From: CAYVBJ01 sp964415185 | Lineage (GTDB): Bacteria; Bacteroidota; Rhodothermia; Balneolales; Balneolaceae | DNA length: 64,000 bases | Reading direction: 5' to 3' | Assembly (NCBI GenBank): GCA_964415185.1 | Contig: CAYPZI010000004.1 | Location: forward strand, 4,349-68,348 | In this document: positions 25,097 through 34,339 of the stretch, piece by piece | Position numbering within the stretch: position 1 is the stretch's first letter | Layout of the letters: each line of letters starts with the position of its first letter | Position numbers and translations under genes: made by a program | Notes under the pieces: generated by a model | What the model saw: the letters and a program-made list of their open reading frames with translations, nothing else | Database searches by the model: none | Told to the model about the DNA's origin: nothing

Positions 25097-25128
25097 GCTT
25101 TTGATCCGTAATCAAAATATTTTAAAGC

Positions 25129-25722
25129 TTACTTGTTTGATCCAGTCAAATGAAATTCTCTATTATTCACTGAACCTTGTTCCAGAGGCACAACCGGAGT
25201 CAGTTTTTGCGTACTTGTTCTTATTATTGAATCAAACGAAGCCTTCGAATTGGTGTTATATAAATCGTTAACATGGATTATATCATTTTTATCAACCCAG
25301 GGAGAAAAATTTACATCATTTGATCTGTTGGCAGGTATTTGTTGAATCAACTCAGATCTGTTAGTTTCGATAACTAAATTTGAAGCGTCAGTTCTGCTTT
25401 CGTTACTGCCGTCCATAGAAAACATGTATCCAAAGAATATTACCACAAGTATGGATGCTGCAAATGAAAAGTAAAGCAGGGACGACTGCCCACGTGAATG
25501 GCTGTTGCTGTGGTGAACAGAGAATTCAAGAACTTTCTTTGTAAGATCATCAGGTGGCTGAATTACAGGAATATCATTAAGCTTTTTCCTGGTCTTTTTC
25601 AGTGACTCCACTTCAATCATCAAATCACTGTCTTCTTTTATTTCCCTTTCAAAGATTATCTCTTCAGAAGGGTCCAGTTCTCCATAAATGTATTTTATGC
25701 TGAATATATCTGATTTACTCAT
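25129..25722 (-). CDS. Probable anti-sigma factor, single-pass membrane protein
   Basis: A 197-residue protein with a cytoplasmic acidic domain (1-100), one helix at about 82-101 (LLYFSFAASILVVIFFGYMF) and a serine/asparagine-rich periplasmic part. The N-terminus (IKYIYGELDPSEEIIFEREI) resembles zinc-free anti-sigma domains. Its start overlaps the sigma-factor stop by 4 bp, the standard arrangement for an ECF sigma/anti-sigma pair. The function is inferred from that coupling and topology; I see no cysteine-histidine zinc motif. Confidence 0.75.
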   Translation of the reverse strand: MSKSDIFSIKYIYGELDPSEEIIFEREIKEDSDLMIEVESLKKTRKKLNDIPVIQPPDDLTKKVLEFSVHHSNSHSRGQSSLLYFSFAASILVVIFFGYMFSMDGSNESRTDASNLVIETNRSELIQQIPANRSNDVNFSPWVDKNDIIHVNDLYNTNSKASFDSIIRTSTQKLTPVVPLEQGSVNNREFHLTGSNK

Positions 25723-26354
25723 ACTTTTTTTGATTCTGTATCACGTTCTTCGTCGAACATCTTCCTCAGATTGATCAACGCATACCGCATACGGCCAAGA
25801 GCCGTATTAATAGATACATCTGTCAGTTCAGCAATTTCTTTAAACGGCATTTCATAATAATGTCTTAGCATAACAACCGTTCTCTGTTCTTCAGGTAATT
25901 TGGAAATATGTTGAAGCAAGCTCGAAGTTGACTCGTCAAGTTCAAGCTGCTCTTGCTGCCCGACAGAGTCTTCATCCGGTAACCGATCATAAAAATCAGT
26001 GTTCGACTCTTTGTCGTAGTTGCTACTAACGTCAACGAATCGTTTTTGTTTTCTGATATAGTCAATTGTTGCATTATGAGCAATTCTCATAACCCATGCA
26101 ATCCATTTACCTTGTTCATTGTAGGTATCATCCATTTTAGTAATGACCTTGGTAAATGTCTCTTGAAAAATGTCGTTGGTAACTTCTTTGTTATTGACCA
26201 TGCTAAAAATATAGGAGTAAACTTTCGCCTGGTGGCGGTTCATAAGTTCTCTGAAAGCGAGCTGATCGTTATTTGCCCTGTACTTTCGAACCAGCTCTCT
26301 GTCCTTCATTTTTGTATAATCTTCAGGAATATGGTCAGCCATGTTTAATCTCAT
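25719..26354 (-). CDS. ECF-subfamily RNA polymerase sigma factor
   Basis: A 211-residue sigma-70-family ECF factor. Region 2 is clear: FRELMNRHQAKVYSYIFSMV, NDIFQETFTKVI, and WIAWVMRIAHNATIDYIRKQ. Region 4 contains LPEEQRTVVMLRHYYEMPFK and the helix-turn-helix EIAELTDVSINTALGRMRYA. An acidic linker of about 35 residues separates them. An alternative ATG four codons later (26342) is equally possible. It is translationally coupled to the anti-sigma-like gene by ATGA overlap. The regulon is unknown. Confidence 0.93.
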   Translation of the reverse strand: MRLNMADHIPEDYTKMKDRELVRKYRANNDQLAFRELMNRHQAKVYSYIFSMVNNKEVTNDIFQETFTKVITKMDDTYNEQGKWIAWVMRIAHNATIDYIRKQKRFVDVSSNYDKESNTDFYDRLPDEDSVGQQEQLELDESTSSLLQHISKLPEEQRTVVMLRHYYEMPFKEIAELTDVSINTALGRMRYALINLRKMFDEERDTESKKV

Positions 26355-26576
26355 AATCTTAAAAATATGTGGTTATAAGTAGAAATTCCACTAATGTTAT
26401 AACATCAGCAAAGCAAAAAATGTTCCGTTTTGAAGATCTGTGTCATATTCTCAGTAGTGGATATCCGTATCTAAATTGTAATAAAATATTAACCGAGCTT
26501 CTCTAAAATATCTATCACATAAAGATGCGATTATACCATATTTCTAACCAGGAAATTTGATAGTGAGCAAAGCTGG

Positions 26577-28403
26577 TTAGTGAAAATGCTCATAAACATT
26601 TTCGCCTTTTTTATTTCCGATTTTCTCTTTGAGTTGATCAAGTGAAGCTTCCTTAATTTTTTTTACGGATTTGAATTCTTTAAGAAGGATTTCGGATGTT
26701 TTTTCACCGATACCGGGTATATCCGACAATTCGGTCTTGATCGTTCTGTTACTTCTTTTCGATCTGTGAAATGTTACGGCAAATCTGTGTGCCTCATCTC
26801 GTACCCTCTGAAGCAATTTTAGCGCCGGTGAGGTTTTAGGAATCATCACCGAATCCTTTTTTCCGGGTATAAATACTTCTTCGAGCCGCTTGGCCAGGCC
26901 TGCTGCATCAAATTCTTCCTCCATATCGACTTCTTTAAGAGCTTTTAAAGCCGCATTCAGTTGCCCCTTGCCCCCATCTATCAACAGCAAATCGGGTATT
27001 TGAAGTTTTTGCTTTTTTACACGGTTATATCTTCTTTTTACGACTTCCTTCATGGATGCGAAATCATCGGGACCGCTTACCGTTTTAATATTAAAGCGTT
27101 TATATTCACTTTTCCTCGGTTGCGCATCCACAAAAGTGACCATACTGGCTACGGGATCAATTCCCTGGATATTGGAAATATCAAAACATTCAATACGCCG
27201 GGGCAGCCTGCCGAGGTTTAAATATTTTTTCAGATCGGTTATTGATACCGGTATCCTGTTTCTTTCAGCTTTTTCTTTTTCAAGCCTTCGCTCGCCGAGA
27301 TGCAGCTTTGCATTGGAGATAGCCATCTTCATTAGCTGTTTTTTCTCTCCTATTTTCGGCGTGTAAACCGGTACTTTTTTTCCACGCTGTTGCCATAAAT
27401 ATTCAAGAAGCGGGCTGATCTCCTCAGGCTCGATGCTTGTATAGACCTCATCGGGTACAGCGCCTGCGTATTGCCCGGTGTAGTAATCTTCCATGAACGA
27501 CTGGATCACAACCGCCTCGGAAGTATAGCCTGTATTTTTTATAAACCGGTGAAATTTACCGGTAAGCTTGCCCTCCCTGATTTTGAACAAAACTCCGCAA
27601 GCTTCTCCAATCTCATTATCAAAAGCCACTGCAAATAAATCCCGGTCTACTATCTTATCAGAAACTATTTTCATTTTCTGATTGTACTTCTGAAGCGATT
27701 CATAACTGTCTCTCAGCTTTGCCGCATCTTCGAATTCAAGAGCTTCTGATGCAATCTGCATCTCCTCCTTTATGGTTTTCATCAATGATTCGGTTTTGCC
27801 GTGCAGCATTCTTTCAACCTTATCCATGGTTTCGAGATAATAATCGAGATCCAACTCAATTGAACATTCGTCAAGATAATCGGCGAAACAGGTTCGCCAT
27901 GCAGGCATACCCTTTGTCTTGTCAATAGTCTTGGAAGAAACCGCACAAGTGCAGAGCCCGAATGTATTTCGAATCGTTTCAAGCATGCGTCTCATGTGGC
28001 CGGCATGATCGTACGGGCCAAAATATTTACTGCCGTCATTCACGACTGTCCTTGTCGGAAAAATTCTTGGCCTCTCTTCCGCTGTCATGCAAATATAGGG
28101 ATAGGATTTATCATCCCTGTACATAATATTATAGCGAGGCTGATACTTTTTAATCAGGTTATTCTCAAGGATGAGTGCCTCCGCCTCCGAATCGGTTACA
28201 AATAACTCCAGGTCATCGATTTTGGAAACCATCACCTTGATGCGGCCGTCATGAGAACGAGAATCCTGGAAATAGGTTCTTACCCTGTTTTTTAGATTTT
28301 TCGCCTTTCCCACATAAAGAATAGTGTCCCCTTTATCCCGGAACAAATACACCCCGGGACTGTCGGGTAAGCGCTGAATTTTTTCTTCTATTGACAACGA
28401 CAT
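26577..28403 (-). CDS. uvrC: UvrABC system protein C
   Basis: A 608-residue UvrC, the dual-incision nuclease of nucleotide excision repair. Domains in order are the GIY-YIG nuclease (LPDSPGVYLFRDKGDTILYV, then GKAKNLKNRV; about 11-90), the UvrB-binding UVR motif (ASEALEFEDAAKLRDSYESL, near 213-232), the RNase H-like domain (IECFDISNIQGIDPVASMVT; LLIDGGKGQL), and C-terminal helix-hairpin-helix motifs (LSDIPGIGEKTSEILLKEF). Length is standard. It is monocistronic, with 239 bp of divergent gap to the pseudouridine synthase. Confidence 0.97.
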   Translation of the reverse strand: MSLSIEEKIQRLPDSPGVYLFRDKGDTILYVGKAKNLKNRVRTYFQDSRSHDGRIKVMVSKIDDLELFVTDSEAEALILENNLIKKYQPRYNIMYRDDKSYPYICMTAEERPRIFPTRTVVNDGSKYFGPYDHAGHMRRMLETIRNTFGLCTCAVSSKTIDKTKGMPAWRTCFADYLDECSIELDLDYYLETMDKVERMLHGKTESLMKTIKEEMQIASEALEFEDAAKLRDSYESLQKYNQKMKIVSDKIVDRDLFAVAFDNEIGEACGVLFKIREGKLTGKFHRFIKNTGYTSEAVVIQSFMEDYYTGQYAGAVPDEVYTSIEPEEISPLLEYLWQQRGKKVPVYTPKIGEKKQLMKMAISNAKLHLGERRLEKEKAERNRIPVSITDLKKYLNLGRLPRRIECFDISNIQGIDPVASMVTFVDAQPRKSEYKRFNIKTVSGPDDFASMKEVVKRRYNRVKKQKLQIPDLLLIDGGKGQLNAALKALKEVDMEEEFDAAGLAKRLEEVFIPGKKDSVMIPKTSPALKLLQRVRDEAHRFAVTFHRSKRSNRTIKTELSDIPGIGEKTSEILLKEFKSVKKIKEASLDQLKEKIGNKKGENVYEHFH

Positions 28404-28582
28404 CGGGTTAAAAAATTACATTTCTCTGATTTCTGAAATAAACTGCTATTGTGCCTGCTGCAAAATTCTGGCAAGGTCGCTGAGTTTGTTAAAATAAACT
28501 GATCCCATGTCTTTATTTCTTTATCTGTATTTTGAATGTTGACATCACATCAGGAAAGGTAAGGTTTTTTTACAGAAAATTG

Positions 28583-28603
28583 CTGATATAGTGCATATAT
28601 CAG
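28583..28603. promoter_or_regulatory. Perfect 8-bp palindrome upstream of the pseudouridine synthase gene
   Basis: CTGATATA (28583-28590) and TATATCAG (28596-28603) are exact inverted arms around a 5-base spacer, 40 bp before the start codon. The size and symmetry fit a dimeric regulator's operator. It lies in the uvrC/pseudouridine synthase divergent gap (28404-28642), which otherwise shows nothing I can name. An RNA hairpin role is unlikely because the arms are AT-rich. Confidence 0.4.
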
Positions 28604-28642
28604 ATCAATATTAATTTTTGATTAATCTTATATTTTATTGCA

Positions 28643-29329
28643 ATGCAATTATTTAAAGAAATTATATTTGAAGACAATCATCTGCTGGTTGTTAATAAGC
28701 CGGCAGGTTTTTTGTCACAGCCAGATGGTTCGGAAAATCCGGATATACTGACTTCCTTCAAAAATTTTATCAGGGAACGCGATCAAAAGCCCGGTAATGT
28801 TTTTCTCGGATTGGTTCACAGGCTTGACAGAAATGTGGGCGGAGTAATGGTTCTTGCCAAAACTTCAAAAGCAGCCTCCAGGATCAGTGAGCAGATCAGA
28901 AAACGCTCTGTTAAGAAGAGATACCTTGTAGTAGTCAAAGGCAACCCCCCGCAGTTTGGCTTTTTGGAAAATTACCTGAAAAAAGATGTCATCGAAAATA
29001 AAGTTTCAGTTCGGCAAAAGCCGGGAAAGGACTTTAAATACGCTAAATTATTATTCGAAAATATTGATACCCAAAATGAATTATCTTTGCTTCGAATTGA
29101 ACTCCATACAGGCCGCCCGCATCAGATCAGGGCACAAATGGCTGATGCCGGTTATCCTGTTTGGGGCGATCATAAATATGGCGTCCCATCATCCGGTTCC
29201 ATAGCTCTTTTTTCATATCAATTCGAACTGCAACATCCTGTAAAAAAGACTCCGGTTTCATTTAAATGCCTCCCCCCTCCCAAACTTCCCTGGTCATTTT
29301 TTAAGGATTCAGGATTTACAAACTTATAA
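28643..29329 (+). CDS. RluA-family pseudouridine synthase
   Basis: A 228-residue RluA/RluC/RluD-type enzyme that isomerises uridines in 23S rRNA or tRNA. The catalytic motif GLVHRLDRNVGGVMVLAKTS (about 54-73) contains the nucleophilic aspartate, and LHTGRPHQIRAQMADAGYPV with WGDHKYG completes the fold. It starts directly with the catalytic domain (IIFEDNHLLVVNKPAGFLSQ), lacking the S4 RNA-binding domain of RluD, as in short RluA/TruC forms. The exact RNA target cannot be told. It is monocistronic. Confidence 0.92.
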   Translation: MQLFKEIIFEDNHLLVVNKPAGFLSQPDGSENPDILTSFKNFIRERDQKPGNVFLGLVHRLDRNVGGVMVLAKTSKAASRISEQIRKRSVKKRYLVVVKGNPPQFGFLENYLKKDVIENKVSVRQKPGKDFKYAKLLFENIDTQNELSLLRIELHTGRPHQIRAQMADAGYPVWGDHKYGVPSSGSIALFSYQFELQHPVKKTPVSFKCLPPPKLPWSFFKDSGFTNL

Positions 29330-29472
29330 CCCGGAAAGGAACCGGATACAACCGACTATTGTTTATCTAATAGATAAGGATGTTCTTATAAAAATATTTC
29401 GAAAAATAATTTTTCGGTTTAGCTCTCAAGTGAATTTTATACAAATTATTTTGAAAAATATCAGTTACAGGT

Positions 29473-30369
29473 TTGAAAATTAACAAGGATAAGGCATTAG
29501 AAATACTCCATTCAGTTGTTGATGGCGAAGCTACACCGGCGGAGACTTACGCTTTTTTTAGGTACATGGAAACCGATCCGGAAGTTAAACGTCAGTATGA
29601 AAGCATGCTCTTGCTAAAAAAACTGATTAAAACCTACTATAAGCGAAAAAAGGCTCCCGAATCCCTAAGAAAAAATCTTCTTGAAAATATTAATCAAAAT
29701 CTGTCTCTTTATACTGATTTGCCTTCTGTAAATGATGATAAACCGGTTCAGGATTCGAAAACAGTTCACAGAAAAAACAAATCCAATGGAATCTCTTTAA
29801 CTTTCAGGTATATTTCAGCTGCTGCAGCCATTCTTTTCTTCTCAATTCTGACTATTGAGATGCTTGAAAAGTCAACTACCCGGACGCAATACGATACGGC
29901 AAGCATAGATTCATTTGTATATGAATATTTCACAAGGCACAAGGGCAGGCACATTAAACCGACATTTCAAACTGCCTCACTTGAAAATGCCGAAAATTTT
30001 CTTACTGAAAACCATGCTGTCGATATTGACATCCCCAAATTGAGAAACGCCCGTTTCCAGGGAATTGTGATATCAGAAACTCAAGCCGGATCAAAAATTC
30101 CCTTGTTCGAATACTTTCAGCCGGAAGCTGATCAGTATATTTATATCTTTTCATTTCACATACCTACAATTGAAAAAGAAAACTATTTTTTAAGGGATTC
30201 GCTCGCAATTGAAGCGTGTATTACAAAAACAGACTTCTACATTAAGGATGTTCAGGGCTTGCATATTATTTCGTGGAGGTGGGGCGACAACTGGTACAGT
30301 GCAATTTCAAATCACAACGGATACGAGCTGGCTTCAATCATTGAACCCCTTCAGTATGATTTAAAATAA
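29473..30369 (+). CDS. Anti-sigma-like single-pass membrane protein without a neighbouring sigma factor
   Basis: A 298-residue protein beginning with an anti-sigma-like helical domain (LHSVVDGEATPAETYAFFRY near 11-30), a basic linker, one helix at about 111-129 (FRYISAAAAILFFSILTIEM) and a roughly 165-residue periplasmic domain resembling the MucB/RseB or anti-sigma sensory type. The start is TTG at 29473, the first plausible codon. Neither flanking gene is a sigma factor. Family membership is suggested by layout only; I see no zinc-binding motif. Confidence 0.6.
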   Translation: MKINKDKALEILHSVVDGEATPAETYAFFRYMETDPEVKRQYESMLLLKKLIKTYYKRKKAPESLRKNLLENINQNLSLYTDLPSVNDDKPVQDSKTVHRKNKSNGISLTFRYISAAAAILFFSILTIEMLEKSTTRTQYDTASIDSFVYEYFTRHKGRHIKPTFQTASLENAENFLTENHAVDIDIPKLRNARFQGIVISETQAGSKIPLFEYFQPEADQYIYIFSFHIPTIEKENYFLRDSLAIEACITKTDFYIKDVQGLHIISWRWGDNWYSAISNHNGYELASIIEPLQYDLK

Positions 30370-30377
30370 AATAAGCC

Positions 30378-31400
30378 TTATTTAGTCCGGATACTTTCGG
30401 GTAGAAATAATGCTAATGTAAAAATTACAAGGCCGGCAAGCAGTAGCCATTGATACTGGTTTTTATAATCGGCAAATTCCTGGGATGAATATTCGCCTTT
30501 TTCAAGCTCCTCAAGTTTTGCAAACAACGGCTCAATGGTATCTCCTGCAGAATTGATTTCAAAATAGCTGCCCTTCCCTTTGGCAGCTATATCTTGCATA
30601 CTTCCCGGTTCAAGAGTTGTATGGACCAATTCACCAGAAGAATCCCTTACGTATTGGGTAATATTTCTGGAATTCCCATCGTAAACAGGAATCGGGCCTC
30701 CTTCCCGTGTACCGATTCCGATTGAAAATACCAGCACTTCCATATCAATCAGCTCGTTCAATGCTGCATTATAATCGGCACCATGATTTTCGCCGTCTCC
30801 TATGAATAGCAAAACATTGGCTGCATCATTTTCGGATTGACTTTGAAGGGATTCAAAAGCTCCTGCCGCTTTCATAAAAGCAGATCTGAAATTGGTTGTA
30901 TGCGTGGGCATTTGACCAGTATCCGCAATATCAAGAAACATTCTCAATGCAGAGTAATCCATAGTCATAGGACTTTGAATAAATGCATCTCCGGTAAATA
31001 CCATAAGGCCAACCCGGTCACCCCTGAGCCGTTCTATTAAACGGCCTATTTCAAATTTTGCTTTTTCAAGCCTGCTGGGTTTTACATCTTCGGCATTCAT
31101 GCTTCTCGATAAATCGAGTGCAATCAGCATATTTACACCCCGCTGTTCAATCTCTCTGACTTCAGTTCCTATTTTTGGACCTGCAAGTCCTACAGTGAAT
31201 AGTGCAATTGCCAAAAGTATTAACAGGGCCTTAGCCTTTTTTCCAGTTTGCCAAAATCCCTTTCTGATCCTGTTAAACAGTCCGGGAGAGAAAAACCTGA
31301 ATACACGTTTGCGAATCTGTTTTTCAAACAGGTAGATCAGCCCGATCAATACCGGTATAAGAAGCAAAAGCCAAAGAAAAGAAATATTATGCCAAATCAA
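30378..31400 (-). CDS. batB: BatA/BatB-like VWA-domain membrane protein
   Basis: A 340-residue protein with N-terminal helices (about 8-25 and 58-76), a von Willebrand A domain and a C-terminal helix (about 318-335). The MIDAS motif DLSRSMNAED (about 95-104), the TGDAFIQSPMT loop and GDGENHG match Bat proteins linked to aerotolerance and MoxR operons in Bacteroidetes. Here it is alone: no MoxR ATPase, BatC, BatD or BatE is adjacent. It follows the M42 peptidase gene by 42 bp and converges with the anti-sigma-like gene. Confidence 0.88.
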   Translation of the reverse strand: MIWHNISFLWLLLLIPVLIGLIYLFEKQIRKRVFRFFSPGLFNRIRKGFWQTGKKAKALLILLAIALFTVGLAGPKIGTEVREIEQRGVNMLIALDLSRSMNAEDVKPSRLEKAKFEIGRLIERLRGDRVGLMVFTGDAFIQSPMTMDYSALRMFLDIADTGQMPTHTTNFRSAFMKAAGAFESLQSQSENDAANVLLFIGDGENHGADYNAALNELIDMEVLVFSIGIGTREGGPIPVYDGNSRNITQYVRDSSGELVHTTLEPGSMQDIAAKGKGSYFEINSAGDTIEPLFAKLEELEKGEYSSQEFADYKNQYQWLLLAGLVIFTLALFLPESIRTK

Positions 31401-31441
31401 TTTTTCAGGTGTTTAGTTGATGAAGTATTAAAATTTACAAT

Positions 31442-32521
31442 TTACTGCATAACAGAAAAAGTATGATCCGGATCGAGTTCCAATATCGTTTCCGTCATCA
31501 ATTTTATCAGTGTCTCAACATCATTGAACGATACGGTTTCAACCGGGGAGTGCATATAACGAAGCGGCAATGAAACAAGTGCACTCGGTATTCCGGTTTT
31601 CTGATAAAAAATGCTGTCGGTATCCGTGCCGGTTCTTACACTTGTCGCTTCATGCTGAATATTGATTTTCTTCTTTGCAGCCACTTTTTCAATCAAATCT
31701 ACTATTTTGGGGTGATTTGCGCCACCGTGCTGCACGCTTGGACCTTCTCCAAGTTTTACAAGCCCATGTTCCTTATTATTGATGCCCGGTGAATCGGTTG
31801 CATGAGTCACATCCGTAACAATAGCGGCATCCGGCATATGGCGAAAACTCATCATCCTTGCACCAAATCCTCCCACTTCTTCCTGCACCGAATTAAGGGC
31901 AATCACATTAACTTTAAGCTTGCTGCGTGATTCCCTCAGCCGCTTCATTACCTGCGAAATCACAAATCCCCCCATGCGGTTGTCGAGAGCTCTTGCCGTA
32001 ATTATACGATCATTGAGATAATCTACCTCATCTGCATAAACTACCGGATCACCTATCTGGATCAGTTTCAGGGCTTCTTCTTTATTCGCCACACCGATAT
32101 CTGCAAAAATATCTTTCCACGCCGGCTGTTTCCCGCCGCCATTTTTATTTTCCTGCAAATGAATGGCTGTATTTCCGGTTACTCCGGCCACCGGGCCTTT
32201 TTTATTATGAATGACCACCCGTTTGGCCCTGGCTATCGTTGAATCACTCCCTCCGAGCCGGTTCAGATATACAAACCCGTCATCCGTAATATGCTGAACA
32301 ACCATTCCGATCTCATCGGCATGCGCTTCAATCAACACAGTCATAACATCATTGTTTGTATTCAGAAAGGCAGCAGCAGATCCGTATGCGTCCGATGAGA
32401 CCGAGTCGGTGTACTGTTTAACATACTCCATCCATACTTTTTGCCCGGCAGATTCATAACCGGTGGGACTTGCAGTGATAAGTAATTTTTCCAGAAACTC
32501 TTTTGTCTTTTTATCAAACAT
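31442..32521 (-). CDS. M42-family metalloaminopeptidase
   Basis: A 359-residue M42 peptidase (glutamyl aminopeptidase/FrvX/deblocking aminopeptidase type) with a dinuclear metal site. Visible metal and catalytic motifs are LIEAHADEIGMVVQHITDDG, TARALDNRMGG, NSVQEEVGGFGARMM with the catalytic glutamate pair, and VTDVTHATDS. A C-terminal MHSPVETVSFNDVETLI segment holds the last metal histidine. It lacks a signal peptide, so it is cytosolic, probably trimming peptides; substrate preference is not evident. The gene is leftward, ahead of batB. Confidence 0.93.
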   Translation of the reverse strand: MFDKKTKEFLEKLLITASPTGYESAGQKVWMEYVKQYTDSVSSDAYGSAAAFLNTNNDVMTVLIEAHADEIGMVVQHITDDGFVYLNRLGGSDSTIARAKRVVIHNKKGPVAGVTGNTAIHLQENKNGGGKQPAWKDIFADIGVANKEEALKLIQIGDPVVYADEVDYLNDRIITARALDNRMGGFVISQVMKRLRESRSKLKVNVIALNSVQEEVGGFGARMMSFRHMPDAAIVTDVTHATDSPGINNKEHGLVKLGEGPSVQHGGANHPKIVDLIEKVAAKKKINIQHEATSVRTGTDTDSIFYQKTGIPSALVSLPLRYMHSPVETVSFNDVETLIKLMTETILELDPDHTFSVMQ

Positions 32522-32634
32522 CTGATTTTTTGCTTAAACGGGTATTAGCTGTTCATTAATTGGTGGGAAATATAACTCAAATTCTTTACCATTACACTTC
32601 CAACAAACTTGTTTTTTAAAACGGTTCATAAATA

Positions 32635-33087
32635 ATGTACAAACCTGCCTACAATAAAAATACCTTTCCATTCTGGACGGAACTGCAAATCAGGTACAGA
32701 GACCTCGATACACTGAATCACGTTAACAATGCCTTATTCAGCACCTATTTTGAAGAAGCACGAATCCGGTTTATTCAAGAAATCCCGGAATTTTTAGCTT
32801 CAATGAGAGAGAGTAACAGTTTTGTGATCGTAAACCTTGAAATTAATTTTATCGAGCCTGTAACTTATCCGTCAATCCTGCTGGCCGGTTCCGGAATCAG
32901 CGAATTCGGGAACAGCAGTGTAACCGGCTTTCAGGCCATTTATGACCTGGACTCCAAAGCGCTCAAGGCAGTCGCTAAATCGACGGGAGTATGGTTCAAC
33001 ACAAAATTAAAAAAGCCCGTCAGGCTTCCTTCACTGCCTGAAAAAGAGAAGTATCTTGTTCAAATGTCATCACATAGTAATGGATAA
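32635..33087 (+). CDS. Acyl-CoA thioesterase, 4-hydroxybenzoyl-CoA thioesterase (YbgC/FadM) type
   Basis: A 150-residue single hot-dog-fold protein. The active-site region RYRDLDTLNHVNNALFSTYF (about 20-39) with EEARIRFI matches the 4HBT/FadM family, where the aspartate (D23 or D25) is catalytic. It probably hydrolyses acyl- or aryl-CoA thioesters; the substrate is not predictable. Its end overlaps the next gene's start by 8 bp. It faces away from the M42 peptidase gene across a 113-bp divergent gap. Confidence 0.88.
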   Translation: MYKPAYNKNTFPFWTELQIRYRDLDTLNHVNNALFSTYFEEARIRFIQEIPEFLASMRESNSFVIVNLEINFIEPVTYPSILLAGSGISEFGNSSVTGFQAIYDLDSKALKAVAKSTGVWFNTKLKKPVRLPSLPEKEKYLVQMSSHSNG

Positions 33088-34339
33088 AAGCACCCAATAT
33101 AAAATATTCAATGATCCTGTTCATGGTTTCATTACCATTCCCAAAGGAAACATTCTTAGGCTGATTGATCACGCCTATGTTCAGCGGCTCAGGCGAATTC
33201 GCCAGCTTGGGCTGGGGTACCTCGTTTTTCCCGCTGCCGAACACTCCCGGTTTTCTCATGCAATCGGTACCCTTGAACTTGGACAACGGGTTCTGAACAA
33301 CCTTCGCGAAAAAGATACAACCATCAGTGACCCGGAATACGAAGCGACGTTAATAGCCTTACTTTTGCATGATGCAGGCCATGGCCCGCTTTCGCATACT
33401 CTCGAGCATTCTTTGATCAGGGATTTCAGTCATGAAAAAATGAGCCTGAAAGTAATGAGAGAGTTAAATAAGGAATTTGACGGTGCACTGGATCTTGCCA
33501 TAGAGATCTTTACGAATCAGTATCCCAAAAAATTTCTTTACCAGCTTATATCCTCGCAGCTTGACATTGACAGGCTCGACTATCTGAAGCGCGACAGTTT
33601 TTTCACAGGAGTAACCGAAGGATCGGTGGGTATCAATCGGATTCTGAAAACCATGCGGGTTTTTAAAGGCAACATTGTGATTGAGAAAAAAGGAATCTAT
33701 GCCATTGAAAATTATATTTTATCACGCAGGCTGATGTATATGCAGGTTTATCTGCATAAAACTGTACTCAGTGCTGATGTCTTGCTAAAGCAGATTATCC
33801 GCAGGGTAAAGAACCTTACCAAATCCGGGGCTAAGTTACCTCAGCCCTCCGAAGCTCTGAAGAGGTTATTTGAAAATGATTTTTCTGCTTCTAAAACCAT
33901 CAGCAAACCTTTATTTGAAATTTATACGGCATTGGATGATCATGATATTTTCATCAGCCTTAAATACTGGCAAGATTGTAAAGACCCGGTTTTAGCAGAC
34001 CTCTGTACCCGCTTTTTAAACAGAGATCTTTTCAGAACTACATTTTTTAATAAAAATACTGCGGACGAATATAAAGAATCAGTCTTGAATAGCACTATTT
34101 CCTGCTTAAAAGATAAGGGGCTTCCCTACGACTCTGATACGGCTTCCTACTATTTCCAGTTTGATCAGAGTTACAGTGAAGCCTATAAATATGAAAATGA
34201 ATCCATCTGGATACTTGAAAACGGGGTGAAAGCGATTGAATTCTCAAAAGCCGCAGATACCAAGCATATCATTGCCCTTACAAAACCGGTAGTGAAACCT
34301 TATGTTGTTCACCTCAAAGAAATTGAAAACCCGGTGTAG
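33080..34339 (+). CDS. HD-domain (SAMHD1/YwfO-like) phosphohydrolase
   Basis: A 419-residue HD-superfamily protein. The start KIFNDPVHGFITIPKGNILR, the segment RLRRIRQLGLGYLVFPAAEH with SRFSHAIGTLELG, and the metal-binding doublet in LLLHDAGHGPLSHTLEHS identify the YwfO/dNTPase-like branch. The catalytic histidine/aspartate set looks complete (SSQLDIDRLDYLKRD). ATG 33080 is chosen because it starts the conserved block and overlaps the thioesterase stop; an in-frame ATG 24 bases upstream is less likely. The stop codon is immediately followed by a repeat arm. Confidence 0.9.
   Translation: MDKSTQYKIFNDPVHGFITIPKGNILRLIDHAYVQRLRRIRQLGLGYLVFPAAEHSRFSHAIGTLELGQRVLNNLREKDTTISDPEYEATLIALLLHDAGHGPLSHTLEHSLIRDFSHEKMSLKVMRELNKEFDGALDLAIEIFTNQYPKKFLYQLISSQLDIDRLDYLKRDSFFTGVTEGSVGINRILKTMRVFKGNIVIEKKGIYAIENYILSRRLMYMQVYLHKTVLSADVLLKQIIRRVKNLTKSGAKLPQPSEALKRLFENDFSASKTISKPLFEIYTALDDHDIFISLKYWQDCKDPVLADLCTRFLNRDLFRTTFFNKNTADEYKESVLNSTISCLKDKGLPYDSDTASYYFQFDQSYSEAYKYENESIWILENGVKAIEFSKAADTKHIIALTKPVVKPYVVHLKEIENPV

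Noticed and set aside
22557..25128. parS site near parAB
   Set aside because: I looked for a TGTTTCACGTGAAACA-like palindrome. The nearest look-alike, CCACGTGAATGG near 25488, lies inside the anti-sigma gene and lacks the needed symmetry.
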